Assembly (NCBI GenBank): GCA_027405735.1
Contig: JAPEHQ010000006.1
Span: 1,984,001-2,048,000 of the forward strand
Source of the DNA: Mucor racemosus
Lineage: Eukaryota > Mucoromycota > Mucoromycetes > Mucorales > Mucoraceae
Direction: 5' to 3'
DNA length: 64,000 nucleotides
The position numbers and the translations under genes are program-made. Below, piece by piece: positions 1 through 12,240 of this stretch; within the stretch, counting starts at the first letter, position 1, and the number at the start of each line of letters is the position of its first letter. The notes beneath the pieces were generated by a model that was given only the letters and a program-made list of their open reading frames with translations, ran no database searches and was not told where the DNA came from.

Positions 1-646
1 TGCCTTCATTAACGAAATATGACACCGATCAACCTTTTCATTACGAGATAAATGAAACTTATTCTGTTCCTTTTGTTGGTACTGTTGTTAGTGGTGTTAT
101 GAAAAGTGGCATTATTCATATTGGCGATAAAGTCTTGTTGGGTCCTGATCATGCAGGTCAATTTATTACAACAACAATCAAGGGTATCCACCGTAAAAGA
201 GTTTCAATACCTGTTGCAAGAGCAGGCCAAACTGTTACATTCGCACTAAAGAATGTGCGGCGTAATACAATAAGAAAAGGACAAGTTTTATTAGCTTATG
301 AAAAGGATAAACCTACCCCTCCTTCATCAAGAAGATTTGAAGCTGAAGTTTTGGTATTGTATCATTCCACTACCATTAAATCCAAATATCAAGCAATGGT
401 ACATTGTGGTGCAGTTAGACAAACAGCTAGCATTATTACAACTGATAAAACTGTTCTTCGAACTGGAGATCGCGCAAAAGTTGTAAGTAATATATATAAT
501 TTTAATTTATTGAGTTTACTAATTCTACGTAAATCCAGGAATTTGAATTTGTTAAAAATCCTGAATATCTAACAATTGGAACACGATTGATTTTCAGAGA
601 GGGAAGAACTAAAGGTGTTGGTAAAATCATTCGATTACTTGCTTAA
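1..646 (+). CDS. GTPBP1/GTPBP2-like GTP-binding protein, C-terminal part (5' truncated by window)
   Basis: The gene runs in from upstream; only its last two exons are here. Exon 1..482 is followed by an intron 483-538 (GTAAGT...CCAG) and exon 539-646 ending in TAA. The readable part corresponds to the two beta-barrel domains after the G domain of translational GTPases: [38 protein letters not shown], then [11 protein letters not shown], and after the splice [20 protein letters not shown]. That last block is characteristic of the GTPBP1/2 subfamily (EF-Tu-like proteins linked to mRNA surveillance and ribosome rescue) rather than of EF1A or Hbs1. The G domain lies outside the window, so GTPase activity cannot be judged here. 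A poly(A)-type AATAAA lies just after the stop, and the convergent zinc-finger gene ends only 33 bases further on. Confidence 0.85.
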
Positions 647-679
647 ATTTTAAATAAAAAGAGATAGTTTTATTGTCAT

Positions 680-1455
680 TTAGTTTATATTCTTTGGTAA
701 AAATAAGGTAGTTGGCTTATTTGATCTATGAATTCTTAAATGTCGACGTAAATTACTCTGTACACTAAATTTTCTTCCACAACATGGCTCTGAACAAACA
801 AATGGTTTTTCTCCAGTATGAGAAAAAGTATGGGTTCGTAAACTAGATGGTCTTGTAAATCCCTTGTTACAATAAGGACATATATATCTACAAGACGAAT
901 TCGATCGGCAAACACTAACATCGGTTTCTTCTTCATCTTCTTCTATCTCTTCTTCTTCTCCTTCTCCTTCTTCTTGTTGTCGATCTTGTTCTTTTTCTTT
1001 TTCTTCTTTAAGAGTATGCTTGGAATTAGTGGGGTATATAAAATCAGAATAAGATCGAGAATGAGTTCTTCCTCTCATTGATTCTGGTGGTTTCTTTTTT
1101 TCTAGTGATAATAATTGCATATCAATTGGTAAAGACATGGTTGATGATTTTGACATTGAAGGAGGAACTACAAGAGAAGGAGGGGGTGGATGAGGAGGTA
1201 GCAAGCAATTATTATTGGATGTGATATGTTCAGAAGCATGTCGTCTATGTCCATGTTGAACTGATTGATGGTGAAGGTATTTATGATGATATTGATGGTT
1301 CTGTGGTCTAGTATAATCTACAGAGAATAATATATAAGATCAGCTCATTAAGTTCATGCGTTTCCTTTCTTGATAGATGTACTAAATTTACCAATCAAAC
1401 CAGGACCACCCTCTAAAAGGTCTTTAATCGAAGGCAATTTTGGTTTTTCATTCAT
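680..1455 (-). CDS. Two-finger C2H2 zinc finger protein
   Basis: Two exons: 1392-1455 and 680-1317, intron 1318-1391 (GTAAAT...TGTAG), giving 233 aa. The N terminus MNEKPKLPSIKDLL resembles the short 'LPSIKDLL' start seen in many fungal C2H2 regulators. A His/Gln-rich stretch follows, then an acidic Glu-rich run, then two adjacent C2H2 fingers near the C terminus (YICPYCNKGF...H and FVCSEPCCGRKF...H) joined by a TGEKPF-type linker. This architecture indicates a sequence-specific DNA-binding transcription factor in the nucleus; the target is unknown. The start was chosen because it gives the conserved N-terminal motif and joins the main ORF in frame; the long ORF alone has no ATG at its 5' end. 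Confidence 0.82.
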
Positions 1456-2326
1456 TATAATTAAATAAACTTTAATACTAGTGAAAACGCGCTAACACAG
1501 AAAAAGATAAAAAGGTAGAAAGAAGAATATTTGGATACATTAAAAAAAGAGAGCATTTTATATATAAAATGGTTTGTTTTTTGAATTACAGACACCCTTA
1601 ATTTAGCATTTAAAGGAGGAAAAAGAGTTGCATTGATGAAGGGATGAAATCAGAATCATTTCATTGTATATTAATTTGTCTTTCTAAGTATATAATTGTA
1701 TTTATTTCGGATTATTCTAAAGAAAGTAATATATCTTTTTGATCTTGAGACAACTACGTTGCTATGGATATATGTGTAAATATGTAACCATAACAACCAT
1801 AGAGATATCAGATCAAAATATTGATCAAGATCTGATAAACTTTTTAACATTGTTTTTCATTTAGTTTCAAATAAATTTAACTTTTTATTATCGATATTAT
1901 TTCGGATTTTAACCATAGATGGTCAAGTGAAATTAATTATATCAAAAATCATCACTATTGTTTAGCTTTTCACCACTGCATGAATGTTTAGCCCAATTTT
2001 TTGCATTAAATTAAAACGGAATTGAATAATTTAAAAGTTGTACATTTACAGTAAAAACGTGCTCCTTTTATTTATATTTCATCGAAATCCTCAACATACC
2101 GAGATCAAGTACAATATAAACGAAAAGGAGTGAACCGAGAAATAAGCAACAATAGATATAAAAGTTAATATTACTATTGTGATTTCATGTATAAAATTCT
2201 CTAGTGACCGCACACCTAAAACTGTCCTTGAAAAAACAAAGCTTTCCTTGAAAATCTCTATAGAAAATGCATTATTAATCCATTATTCTTTCCATCTTTT
2301 ATAATAAACATTTCGAAAAAAAAATA
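1456..2326. promoter_or_regulatory. Divergent intergenic region between the C2H2 gene and the CoA-binding protein gene
   Basis: About 870 AT-rich bases separate two divergently transcribed start codons, so both promoters must lie here. I see no ORF worth calling. One clear element is an inverted repeat at 1806-1837 with perfect 9-bp arms (TATCAGATC / GATCTGATA) around a small TTGATCAA palindrome; it could be a binding site but no family is assigned. Confidence 0.45.
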
Positions 2327-2545
2327 ATGACAAGTAATCTATCTAAACAGTTCTTCAAAAGTCAATATTTTGCTGTTGTAGGTGCAAGTAGTGCGCGTAC
2401 AAAATTCGGTAATCGAGTTTTGCGCTGGTAATTATTTAATACGATTTAGAAAAGACTCCTTTAATTCATTGTAATCAAATATAGGTATCAATCGAACGGT
2501 CTAGATGTAACACCTATTCATCCCGTAAAGTTTATTTATATGCAA

Positions 2546-2578
<33 letters not shown>

Positions 2579-2893
2579 TTATTATATTTACATTTTATAA
2601 ATACACAATAGAAAGAAACTTCAATTGAGGGATTAGCCACCAAATCTTCAATTGATCAATTACCTTCTCCAATCAAAACTTCAATTTCAATCATTACACC
2701 ACCTTCAGTAACTATTGGTGTATTACAAGAAGCAAAGAACTTGGGTATGAAAGAAGTTTGGATTCAACCAGGAGCAGAAGATCAAAAAGTCATTGATTTT
2801 GCAAAGGAAAATGAATCAGAAATGAATATTATTTTGGGTGGTCCATGCATTTTGGTTAAAGGGTCTGCACTTTTACAAGAATCAAGACTTTAA
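2327..2893 (+). CDS. CoA-binding domain protein (YccU-like, CoA_binding_2 family)
   Basis: Three exons, 2327-2427, 2485-2524 and 2612-2893, encode 140 aa. Introns are 2428-2484 and 2525-2611; the second contains a (TA)n run. The protein is a single Rossmann fold: FAVVGASSARTKFGNRV (nucleotide-binding loop), DVTPIHPKE, ISIITPPSVT, then VWIQPGAED and GGPCILV, all family hallmarks of the CoA_binding_2 domain. Length matches stand-alone bacterial YccU-type proteins (about 140 aa). The fungal role is not established; binding of CoA or an acyl-CoA is inferred from the fold. The gene is convergent with the alpha-mannosidase gene, with 18 bases between stop codons, so the transcripts almost certainly overlap at their 3' ends. 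Confidence 0.88.
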
Positions 2894-2911
2894 ATGTTTA
2901 CTTTTTTATTA

Positions 2912-5900
2912 TTACAATGATAATTTTAGTGTAATTACTTCAAAGGGTTTAATTTTGATTAATAAACCTTTGTTTAACTGTCTTGCATGTTCTTGTTGCT
3001 GTAATTCTAATACATCTTCGTCTAATACTCTCAAATTCGTACTGAATGTTCGATCTAATTTAGAGGAACTATTGACAGGTATTTCTTCTAAATCATCTTC
3101 GAGAATATTACACTTTGTAGCTTTGGTTATGATTTGTGAACTTTATGGATATTAGTAACGAATTTAGGTGGGCTTTTTCATTGCTCTTTTTACCTTATTA
3201 GCCTTGCTCTAGCATGTCCACCATAAGCTTCGAAAATTCTTATAATAACATCGTTTGAATCCTCTGCTTTTTTAATAGTATCCAGTACTACATTTGGAGC
3301 ATTCTCTATTTTGAATTGAGGGAAAGAATGATTGATTTCATTGATTTTATTCCTTGGTATCACTCTGTAAAGGCATTAGTAAAGTAAAATGATTGAATAT
3401 AGATAAAAACGTACCTTGCCAGTAATGGTGAATTGAAATTATAGCCTTCACGGATAACATCTGATTGCAAGAAATGATTTTCATGAGGATAAATAGCATA
3501 TTTGAACGAATGATGCCCCACATCACAATTGGAATCTGGTGCTTTTGGTGATCTTAACAAAGATAATCTCAAAACATTTCGATGCGCTGAATAACCATAT
3601 TTACAATCATTCAATAAAGCAACACCATAGCCAAATTCAGACATGTCTGCAAACTTTTGAGATACCACTTCGAATTTTGCACTATCCCAACTTGTATTGT
3701 AATGTGTAGGTCTTTGTACATGGCCGTATTGACATTCATAATTAACATTATCAGTTAAAATATCCCAAGCAAATTCTACCTTGAGAAACTGTCTATTCTC
3801 ATTCCAATCCACTTCTGTTTCAAAATCTAATCGACGTGAAACAGCAGATAAAACTACAATCTGTCGTAATCTACTTGTATTTGATAGTTTCTTTTCGATT
3901 AATAGCGATCCTCTTAAAGGACCTTGTTCCAGTATCTGTACAGAGCCTTCTTCGATAGTTTTAAATTTCTCCAAATGATAGATTTCAACATCCCAAGCAT
4001 CCCAAAATAGTGGAATATCCTCGTACATTCGAAATACATTACCACGTTCTTGTGGTTTGATTAATTCTCGTTCAATAGCCTTGTCAAACATTTGGATTAA
4101 ATGACCAGATTTATCAAATGTAACTGTAATATACTGATTTTCCATCACCACATTATTCATGTGATTAGTATGTACTTTAACTGGATCTACTTCCAACATG
4201 GCATCATCAAATTCAATGCCTGTAGCACTACTAGGCGCTACATTAGCAAGAACATAACCAGTACGGCCAAAAGCAGAATATTGTTTCAAGGTAATATCAT
4301 CATCCAATGGTACTTCTAATATAGCATGCCTTTCCCATGGTAATGTGTTAATAACAGCCAATGCTTTTTCTCCCATATTGGATCCTTCTTTTTCGGTACG
4401 GAATAAAGTAGTCAATAGATCAGATCGCATTTGTCTACCTAAAACATCTACTTTGGTATACATTTGCAAACAGTCTTCATACACCATTTCGATTGAAGAA
4501 CCAGACATCACATCATGAAATTGTGGTAAGCAGATCAATTTCCAAAATTCATCGAATTCATTTTTAGGGTATTGGAATTCAGGAAACTTGATCATGGCAA
4601 ATGTAGCCAACATTTCAATATCACGAAGTAAAAATTCACATGTGCGGTTTAGTTTTTTACAAAAAGATTGAGTGGTATAAATGCCTCTGTGCAATTCAAA
4701 ATACTAGATGTAAAATTGTGAGTATATAAGCATTATAATGTTCATTCCAAACTTACCAACTCTCCTTTCCATGAAGGAAGTGCTGTGGCGGTATGTTCAA
4801 TTTTTTGATAGAAATCAGTTGGTAAAGCCATTTCAGTTTTAGGCAAACCATCCACATTTTTCATCCTTCTTAACCTTTCAATCATGCTTGCTAAAGGTCC
4901 TCCTCCTCCATCACCATTTCCATATACTAATAAACTTGTATTGGAATAAACTTTATCTCTATGATTTTTGACACTCCTGACAAGTTCTTCTGGTGTACAT
5001 TGTGCATTATAGGTTTCTGATGGCGCCATGTGTGTCAAAGATTTGGTTCCATCCAATCCAATCCACCAAAACGTTGTTAATGGAAATTTATTAACATTAT
5101 TCCATGATAACTTTTGTGTGAAAAAGTATTTCATATCTGCCAAGTGCATCAACTGAGGTAACTGTGAAGAATATCCAAACGAATCAGGCAACCAAAAGAC
5201 CTTACATCTTTTGCCAAAGTTCTGTTCAAAGAAACGTTGTCCTAATAAAAACTGTCTGCAGAGTGATTCACCTGATGGCATATTTGTATCCATCTCTACC
5301 CAAGTACCACCTGTAGGTAAAAATTGTCCTACAGTAACTTTTTCCATGATTCTTTCCCATAATGGTAAATATCGATCTTTCACCCATTCAAATTGTTGTG
5401 CTTGTGAACAAATAAATTTATACTCGGGATATCGATCCATGAGGTTGATTTGAGATGACCAACTTCGAGCTGCTTTACGAATTGTTTCTTCAAATGGCCA
5501 TAGCCATGCTGTATCAATATGACAATGTCCAACGGCATAAATTTCATGTTGTGCGTCTCCATTTTTTGATTGCAAAAATTCATTTGCTATTTCTAACCCT
5601 TGAATAATAGAACTATCATCTCCAGGAATAAATGCATTAATGATTCGATTGGCTGTAAAAAGTGCTTGTGATCCTCGAAGAGAATCTTCTGGTAAATCCT
5701 TTGCCATACCCAATATGATCTGAAAATCATATAATAAATCCCAAGCAACTTTATTAGGTACAGCTAAATCCTATGAAAAAAAATCTGTCAGGTTACTTTT
5801 TTTTTCATAACGGAAGATCCTTTGTATCACTTACAACTTGATTTAAATTAAAGAATCGATTTGGATCAGGTGCTCCAATAAGTCCATTTCCTGCACCAAA

Positions 5901-6664
5901 CATACCGTTACATGCCATTTCGATATAAAATTGAATTATCTCTCCTCCTTCCGCATTGGATGTCAATATATACTCATGTCGAGCATCGCTACCAGCTATA
6001 GTAAACGTTGAATATATAGAATTTCCCGTAAAATTAAAATTACATACCTCCTCCTGTCAAACCTTGTAAAGGTGTACCATCCATACTCCAAATCATGGCT
6101 TCATTGTCTGCGTTCCATATAAACTGTACTTGTTCTCCAATGAATTCATTTGGAATTCTCAATTGAACATGAAACCAATGTGTAGACTAAATTTGTTTGT
6201 ACAAGATTAATATTAAAAAAACAAAAACAAGTAGGAAAACCCTTAAAATTGTACCCATGAAGGACCAAACCATTCTCCAAGTCGTGTTGGTCTATATTCT
6301 TGTTGTATTGCTTTTTCAAACGAAATCCTTTTAAGGTCAGGTACACTATGTACTAGTAATGATATGTATTCCTCTATTGAAATGTCTTAGATTTCATTAT
6401 TATATGCTTTAATATATAATTCAAACCTGAATTAGTTTTAGCTTTATATAGTTGAGAAAGCAAGTTGACATCGTTTCCATTAGCACCACCGCTTGTAAAG
6501 TTGGAACAACGGTCAATTGTTATACTTCTTATAAGCCTCGGATGATCTAATACGTGTGGTTGTTGTGGATTTGTATTATAGTTTGTAGAAATAAATGAAT
6601 TTGTTCCACCTGTTGCTCCTCCTCTATTATCCGAACTAAATTGAAATTGACTCAACAAGTCCAT
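2912..6664 (-). CDS. Alpha-mannosidase, glycoside hydrolase family 38 (AMS1/MAN2C1 type)
   Basis: Eight exons: 6427-6664, 6255-6373, 6048-6186, 5835-5995, 4757-5770, 3415-4703, 3194-3364 and 2912-3140. All introns are GT-AG and 50-68 nt, and the product is 1119 aa. It hydrolyses terminal alpha-linked mannose from oligosaccharides; relatives act in the vacuole (yeast Ams1) or cytosol (MAN2C1). Motifs are the zinc-binding [14 protein letters not shown] (HxD at about 303/305), [15 protein letters not shown] with the probable nucleophile/zinc Asp near 415, and [17 protein letters not shown]. The C-terminal beta-sandwich includes [14 protein letters not shown]. There is no signal peptide, as in Ams1, which reaches the vacuole by the Cvt pathway. 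For the last intron (3141-3193), acceptor 3141/3142 keeps the frame through [10 protein letters not shown]; a later AG would create a stop. Confidence 0.95.
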
Positions 6665-6974
6665 AATTATCCTTAAATCGTTTACAGACCAACAAGATGA
6701 GAAAGAGAAAAGAAGCAAGATTTTTAAAACGGGAAAATGTTGCAACTCAGTTTTATATATGATGGTTTCTTCTTTAGATGAGAAAAATCTAAAGGATTTC
6801 ACACACACACACAAAAAAAATAAACATGCATATTTTAATGAACCAAGAATATATTTAATAAAAGAAAACTACTCGAAAATGCATTCATATTTCATAAAAA
6901 AAAATCATTTATTTCAAATCAAAACAATCTTTTTGAAAAAACAGAAAAAAAACATAGTAATGAAACTATTTAAT
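6665..6974. promoter_or_regulatory. Short intergenic region upstream of the alpha-mannosidase gene
   Basis: These 310 AT-rich bases lie between the mannosidase start and the stop codon of RPS26 on the same strand. They contain a short CA repeat near 6800 and A-rich runs. The mannosidase promoter and RPS26 3' UTR must share this space. Nothing else is recognised. Confidence 0.4.
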
Positions 6975-7649
6975 TTAAGCCTTCTACAAGATTTGAATAA
7001 ATATGTAAGCAAAAAGCATACATTTTATAAGTTGATCAATGGTAATTTACCTTTTGGAATCTGAATCTAGGAGGAGGAAGACGGTTGCGACGATCGACAG
7101 CGGAACGAACACGAACAACACGAGCGTGAATAGCACAAGAGATACAGTAATGGAGCTTAACGTACAACTTGGGGATAGCATATTCTATTTATCATAAACA
7201 TATATTAATATCCCAATTCTCTTTCTTTCTCTCTCTAATTTTCCAAAAATCCAATTGATAACTCACCCTCGTAGATGGAGGCTTCTTGAAGATCACGGAC
7301 GGCAGCAGCTTCTACCATGTTACGGATGGTGAAACGCTTGATAGCCTTATCCTATTGTATATAATTCTTTGAATCAATAACCCTGAGTCTAATAAAATCC
7401 ACACAAATTATGCCATTTACCTTGGGGACACAACGATAACAGTTGATACAACGAACGACCTTGTTGTGGCCACGTCCGTGCTTGTTACGTCCATTGTTTC
7501 TTCTCTTACAAGTCTACAATGTTTAAATAAAAAAAATGGTTAGTTGCTGTTGTCAAGGTTTGCGTTTTTTTTTTCTGTCCATCTGATATAGTTGATGTTG
7601 ATGGTATATATCTTATTGATGTGACTCAAATGAGTTGATGCTTTACCAT
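6975..7649 (-). CDS. RPS26: 40S ribosomal protein S26 (eS26)
   Basis: Five coding exons give 107 aa: 7647-7649 (the ATG alone), 7421-7513, 7267-7351, 7051-7184 and 6975-6983 (nine bases including the stop). Introns are 7514-7646 (133 nt), 7352-7420, 7185-7266 and 6984-7050. The protein reads [48 protein letters not shown] and [12 protein letters not shown], unmistakably eS26 of the small ribosomal subunit near the mRNA exit channel. The zinc-site cysteines are C23, C26, C74 and C77. The first intron directly after ATG is typical of fungal ribosomal protein genes and may carry regulatory sequence. The last mini-exon yields the C terminus FQKKA; reading through the donor would instead give QKVNYH, so the splice is inferred. 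Confidence 0.93.
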
Positions 7650-8489
7650 GATGGATGGATGTCCCGCTTAAATTGAAGGGTTTTTGAAAGGAGGTTTTAA
7701 TCGCTTGCTGGTCCTCCATAGTCTTTTGATTCCCTTTTTCGACGCTACCATTTGATTTTCCAATGAACCTCCCTCCCCCCATTGGTATCATTGTGGTCCG
7801 GTGTGGCTTGTTAAATCCGGCGCTTGTACGGCATTAGAGAATACATCAAATCAAAAAGCTTATAATATTAGCTTTGATTCTCAGAATTTTTGTTTAAATG
7901 CGTATCCATCCTTAAATACAGCATTTTCTGTTGCTTTTTTGTATTGCTACCCGAGTGCTTGCGTTTTGGCTAGTTGTACCTGTTACTAGTGCTTAATTCC
8001 ATAAATCTAATAGAAAACAGAGATGAGTATTAATAAATCTTTGACTTGAAAACCTTTCATTTAAGTTAGGCTTGGTAATAGAAATATTGCTAGGTCTATA
8101 CTTGCTAATACATCAGGATGATCAAGTGCATGCAGACGATATAAAACGGACGGGACATTGTAAGTACTAGAGCAGCCTTTGTTGCTACGATTTACAAAAA
8201 TTGAGCCTTCGACGTTAAATTTGTTTTTTTCTGAGCCATTTTCTAATCGTAAAAAACTATTTTTTATGCTCTTTTTTATTATAAAAATTAAACAATTACA
8301 CTCCATATTCTTTGGTTGCTTTTGCTTTCATTCAATTAATCGAGAAAAGAATATATTTACTTTATACATAAAACTAAATCTACGTTCTATAATTGACGAA
8401 CTACATGACTTAATGTAACACATTCGGAAAAAGTTATAGTTCATTAGCTAAAATGGCTTTTGATATCCGTCTTTTTGTAGGTACTTGAT
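7650..8489. other. RPS26 upstream region and AT-rich spacer
   Basis: The RPS26 promoter must lie in the first few hundred bases. Beyond that the sequence is AT-rich with only short open frames. A reverse-strand frame near 8061-8306 has a protein-like patch (HALDHPDVLASI) but no start, splice or homology that I can defend. Confidence 0.35.
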
Positions 8490-10625
8490 CGAGTGAAATC
8501 TGAATTTTCAAAAATTCAATTTTTCATGGTTTTTCAATCTTCAAAATCGGAGCGTGCCCTCTTTTCAATAACTAGCCCCATAATATATACTTTTTTGGGT
8601 CTATCTTAGACATTGCTAAGTATTTACGAATAAGTCGCATTATGCTACATGTTCCTAAATTTGTTTATATATCACGAAAGATTCTAAAACAGGTAAAGCT
8701 CAATGATTTTCCCCTAAAAACTGGGTACAATTTTTCATCTCGTCTCAACTTTTTTTTTTACTAAATAACGCCAAGAAAAAATTATATGTAGATGTATCTG
8801 AGATGTTCAGCTTTAATCTAAAAACAAGAATTCGAAAATGTTCTATCTTTTGCAGTTGAAATAACTTTTTTAATGCTAATGTTTCAGATTTTTACAGGTA
8901 TTTCATTGCTAAAAATTAAAAACTTTGATATGTCATATCTCTGCAAAAAATTAAGTTATGTTAACATTTTCTAATAATAATAAAACCTAATTTCTTTGAT
9001 GTGCTCCATAAAATATTTAAGTATGAAAAATTCTGAGCATTTTTATTTTTTTTTTTTCTTTTTTTTGGCATTTTCGTAGTATATATTTATACATATAGAT
9101 AGATAGATTTCAAAATATTCGCTAAATTAAACAGCATTTTTTTTATTTTTTATATTCATGTTGTCAATGTCGTTGAGCTCTCTTGGATCCAATTTAGTTT
9201 TTTTCAAAATATTGATTTTTCGTGGAAATATCCTCAAAAACGTACATAAAAGAATTCCTTCGCTTCTAGCTTCAATTTTTCCCCTGTATACCCTCATCCC
9301 AAATTCAGAATTTGAGAAAAAAATTGACAAAAATCTTGTCTTCTTTACGAAAAATGCAGCTAGAAGGCTTAGCAATAGCTCAATCGATAGATAGTTTTTT
9401 TGCACATCGTTTCAGTTAATTATATTTTAAATATTCTTATAAAAAATGATGTGTATCTTCAAAAAATCTCCAAAATTTCAATCGTATTTTACGCAAGTTT
9501 TAATATGGAACATTTCTCTGACTTTTGCTTAGATGAATGCAGAATTTAAAACTGTACAAAAATTATTTAATTTACTAGGTCTACTTAATTTGCAGTTCAT
9601 GAGCTACTAAACGGTTTTGTTTTTTGAATCATTTTTTGGTCGATCTGACAAATCTATTTTGAAACCCAGCTATCATAGGTTGAAGCTGTGATATGAACTA
9701 TTATTTTCATTATCTCGACAAAAAATCAAGATATTTCGCTATATTAAAAAATGCAGCGGAATAGTTTTGAGTTGGATCTATCTTGTAAATACAAAAAATT
9801 AATATCTCATTTAGGTGTGCAGTAAATCACGATGTTATTTACTAAAATAAAAAAATATAAAAATAAAAGCAGTAGAAATACAATTATAATCAGCTAAAGT
9901 TTTTATTACAAAAGATTTCTGAAGAGTTAAAATAATTGAAAAGTATGAGGGTATTTATAGTGATTTGGAGAACTTGGATACCATCAGACTTGAATGGATA
10001 TATATTTAGTAATCTTCCAGTTTTGAGTACATTGTTATTGATTTGATATTTCAAGGGGTAAATTGTGTAGAGCATTGACCATAAGGGATTGTATGTCAAG
10101 TGTGACAATATCGACCTTTTGGGAAATGGTTGTTTTTGTTTATTTCTGTTATATCTATTTTATGTAACCTTGATTTTTAAGGGGTAGTTTTTATATGCTT
10201 GAATCTTATTTATATTGATAGTGCAACTACGATATAGATGAGTAGTTGACTAAATTGATATCTTTGTTTATTATCATTATTGATTTGGATAGAATCCTGT
10301 TTTGATATATATGTCATTTGTGTAATTGATTGCGCCGTGATCAAGGGTGCTATCATCTACACGACATGTATGGTTCAAAAAGGGTATTTCATATTTTTAG
10401 CATGCGTTTGTTATTGTGTTCAATTGAAGCGTTTGTTTATTATAGTTGTTCACATTTCAAGTGGCATCATATTTTATGAGCGACACTTGAAATTTAGGTT
10501 GTTTTATTTTTATCAAGCGTTTTTAGTATGTAATTCCACTGCAAGGTGCTCAATTTTTAATAATCAATTTTAAGTCAATTTTGGTCAATTTCGATCAATG
10601 TTTGGCCACTGCACTTATATAATAC
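8490..10625 (+). repeat. Dispersed repeat family A, copy 1 (interrupted by a solo LTR)
   Basis: This is one of five related copies in the window (others near 34,020, 42,300, 55,905 and 58,340). Shared landmarks in order are TTCAAAATCGGAG near the start, TTTTTTTTGGCATTTT, a well conserved core of about 250 bases including CTTGGATCCAATTTAG, TTTTCGTGGA and ATACCCTCATCCCAAATTC, and ATCTATCTTGT(G/A)AATACA near the end. After removing the LTR at 9818-10543 the copy continues with TGCTCAATTTTTAATAATCAA, matching copy 3, so the unit runs to about 10,625. Both strands are open through the core, but neither frame is clearly coding. No terminal inverted repeat or target duplication was found, so class is unknown. 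Confidence 0.7.
9818..10543. mobile_element. Solo LTR, 726 bp, with perfect 5-bp target duplication
   Basis: The segment begins TGCAGT and ends ACTGCA (6-bp perfect inverted ends, canonical TG...CA). It is flanked on both sides by AGGTG (9813-9817 and 10544-10548). It precisely interrupts family A: joining the flanks restores the sequence found in copy 3 on the other strand. This identifies a solo LTR of a retrotransposon, left after recombination between two LTRs. No gag or pol lies inside, and the superfamily cannot be told from the LTR alone. Confidence 0.8.
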
Positions 10626-11348
10626 CGGTATTAATATTTCTGTTTTCCGAGAGATACCAATGACTTATAGAGTGAAGGGACATCTCCTTTAAATATTTCA
10701 CATAATCCGACTCAGTATTTAACGAAAACTTTCGAAAATTATTTAGAAATCATCTGGAATATCTACATTTTGTAACCAATAAAAAATTGAAAACAAAAAC
10801 TCTGTTCCAGTCTGTGAATTTTGATCCTAATAATGTCCAACAGCGAAGTAATAATATGCACTATTATTATATATATTTGAATTGTTGTTTTACTAATGAG
10901 TGTGATGCCTGTAAAGTTTAAAAAAAGGAGTTGGAATCACTTTCAGCGTTGTATTTTGAATCTATGATGATTGATGTCTGTTTCGGAAAGATAAATACAT
11001 TAAAAATAAAAACGTTTATTATAACAAAAAAATTATTATTTTTGCTCCATGGAACGGTTTTTTTTTTATCAACCCTTGTGAGGGTATCACTAAAAACAAA
11101 GAATCCTTTAATTCTTTTAATTATGCTACATTAAGGAGAATTAGAAATTTTCACTACTTATTTTTTGAATTTCGTCTTCCTATGGTACAATTAAGAGAAT
11201 TAAGAGATTTTTTCTTCATATTGTACAGTATAAAAATATATGCCCATAAGATAAGCAGGTACACTGTACGGTATGTACTGTAGTATTATTAGGAAGGAGT
11301 GAAAGTCAACAAACCAACAAAAACAATATATATATATAATGTGATCAT
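10626..11348. other. AT-rich spacer between family A copy 1 and the left inverted arm
   Basis: About 720 bases without a recognisable gene. Short open frames only. The spacer has no counterpart between the right arm and family A copy 3, where the two repeats nearly touch. Confidence 0.35.
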
Positions 11349-12240
11349 CTATCACTACAACCAAATTATTATGCTTCCCATAGACATAATGATCTGCACA
11401 GATGGGCAGAATAAAAAACGTTATGCAGATCAGGCAGCCCAGATGAGCAGAGCAATAAGATCAAGATTTTTTAGTCAATTTACTAAAGTATATCAATCAT
11501 AATATAATTAGTAACGAAGATAGTTTGAATTGTTTAAAGCAGATGTGAGTTACTCTAATTTAACAGAATTGCCTTATTGACGAGATATATCAATTTGAAA
11601 TTTGGGGTTTGAAATAGTTATTCCCATGCTCTTCTTTCAGATACCAAATCGGAACAAGGACAACAACCTGTTTGGCAACACTAAAAGTATTTATGCCTTT
11701 GTAAATTTCTGTTTGTAAGACACAAAATCTTTCTTCTTCCCTAATCTTTCCTCAGCTCTTTTATTTATGATTAAAACTACAACAAAAAAAGACCAATATT
11801 TGTTTATAAACTGAAATCTAGAAGCAGGTACAACTACATGTTTTTTCTATTGTTTATTTGGAAATGAATTATTAACTGTTGATGTTAGTGGCGAGTTATA
11901 ACATTTTTCTTGATCAAAAAAAGCATCCAAGACTTAGTCATTTTATTCCATCATCTACGTTATAATCAATGCTTTTTTGGTCTAAAATCGATATCTACCT
12001 GCAGAAAAATTGGTGATTATAAAAGAATGTATGTATAGTATTGACTTGATTTGAATGAATGAACGAATAAACTCTTGTTAATCTATTTAGTTTCTAAAAG
12101 ATATTTATTTCTGTTTAATGGCAAATAGCCAAGAAGAGGAAAACAAAATGTTGTCTTGTATATCACTACCAACTATCAAATATCAAAGGCATACCATAAT
12201 GATTACTTGTTGATTGATTTTACTAATAAATCAAATTTTA

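Noticed and set aside
2838..3155. Forward ORF of 105 codons after the CoA-binding protein gene
   Set aside because: It overlaps the end of the CoA-binding CDS in another frame and then runs antisense to the last exon of the alpha-mannosidase gene.
8061..8306. Reverse frame with HALDHPDVLASI, faintly like the N-terminal part of the neighbouring mannosidase ([11 protein letters not shown])
   Set aside because: Similarity is limited to four or five residues, with no splice signals and no further match; chance is likely.
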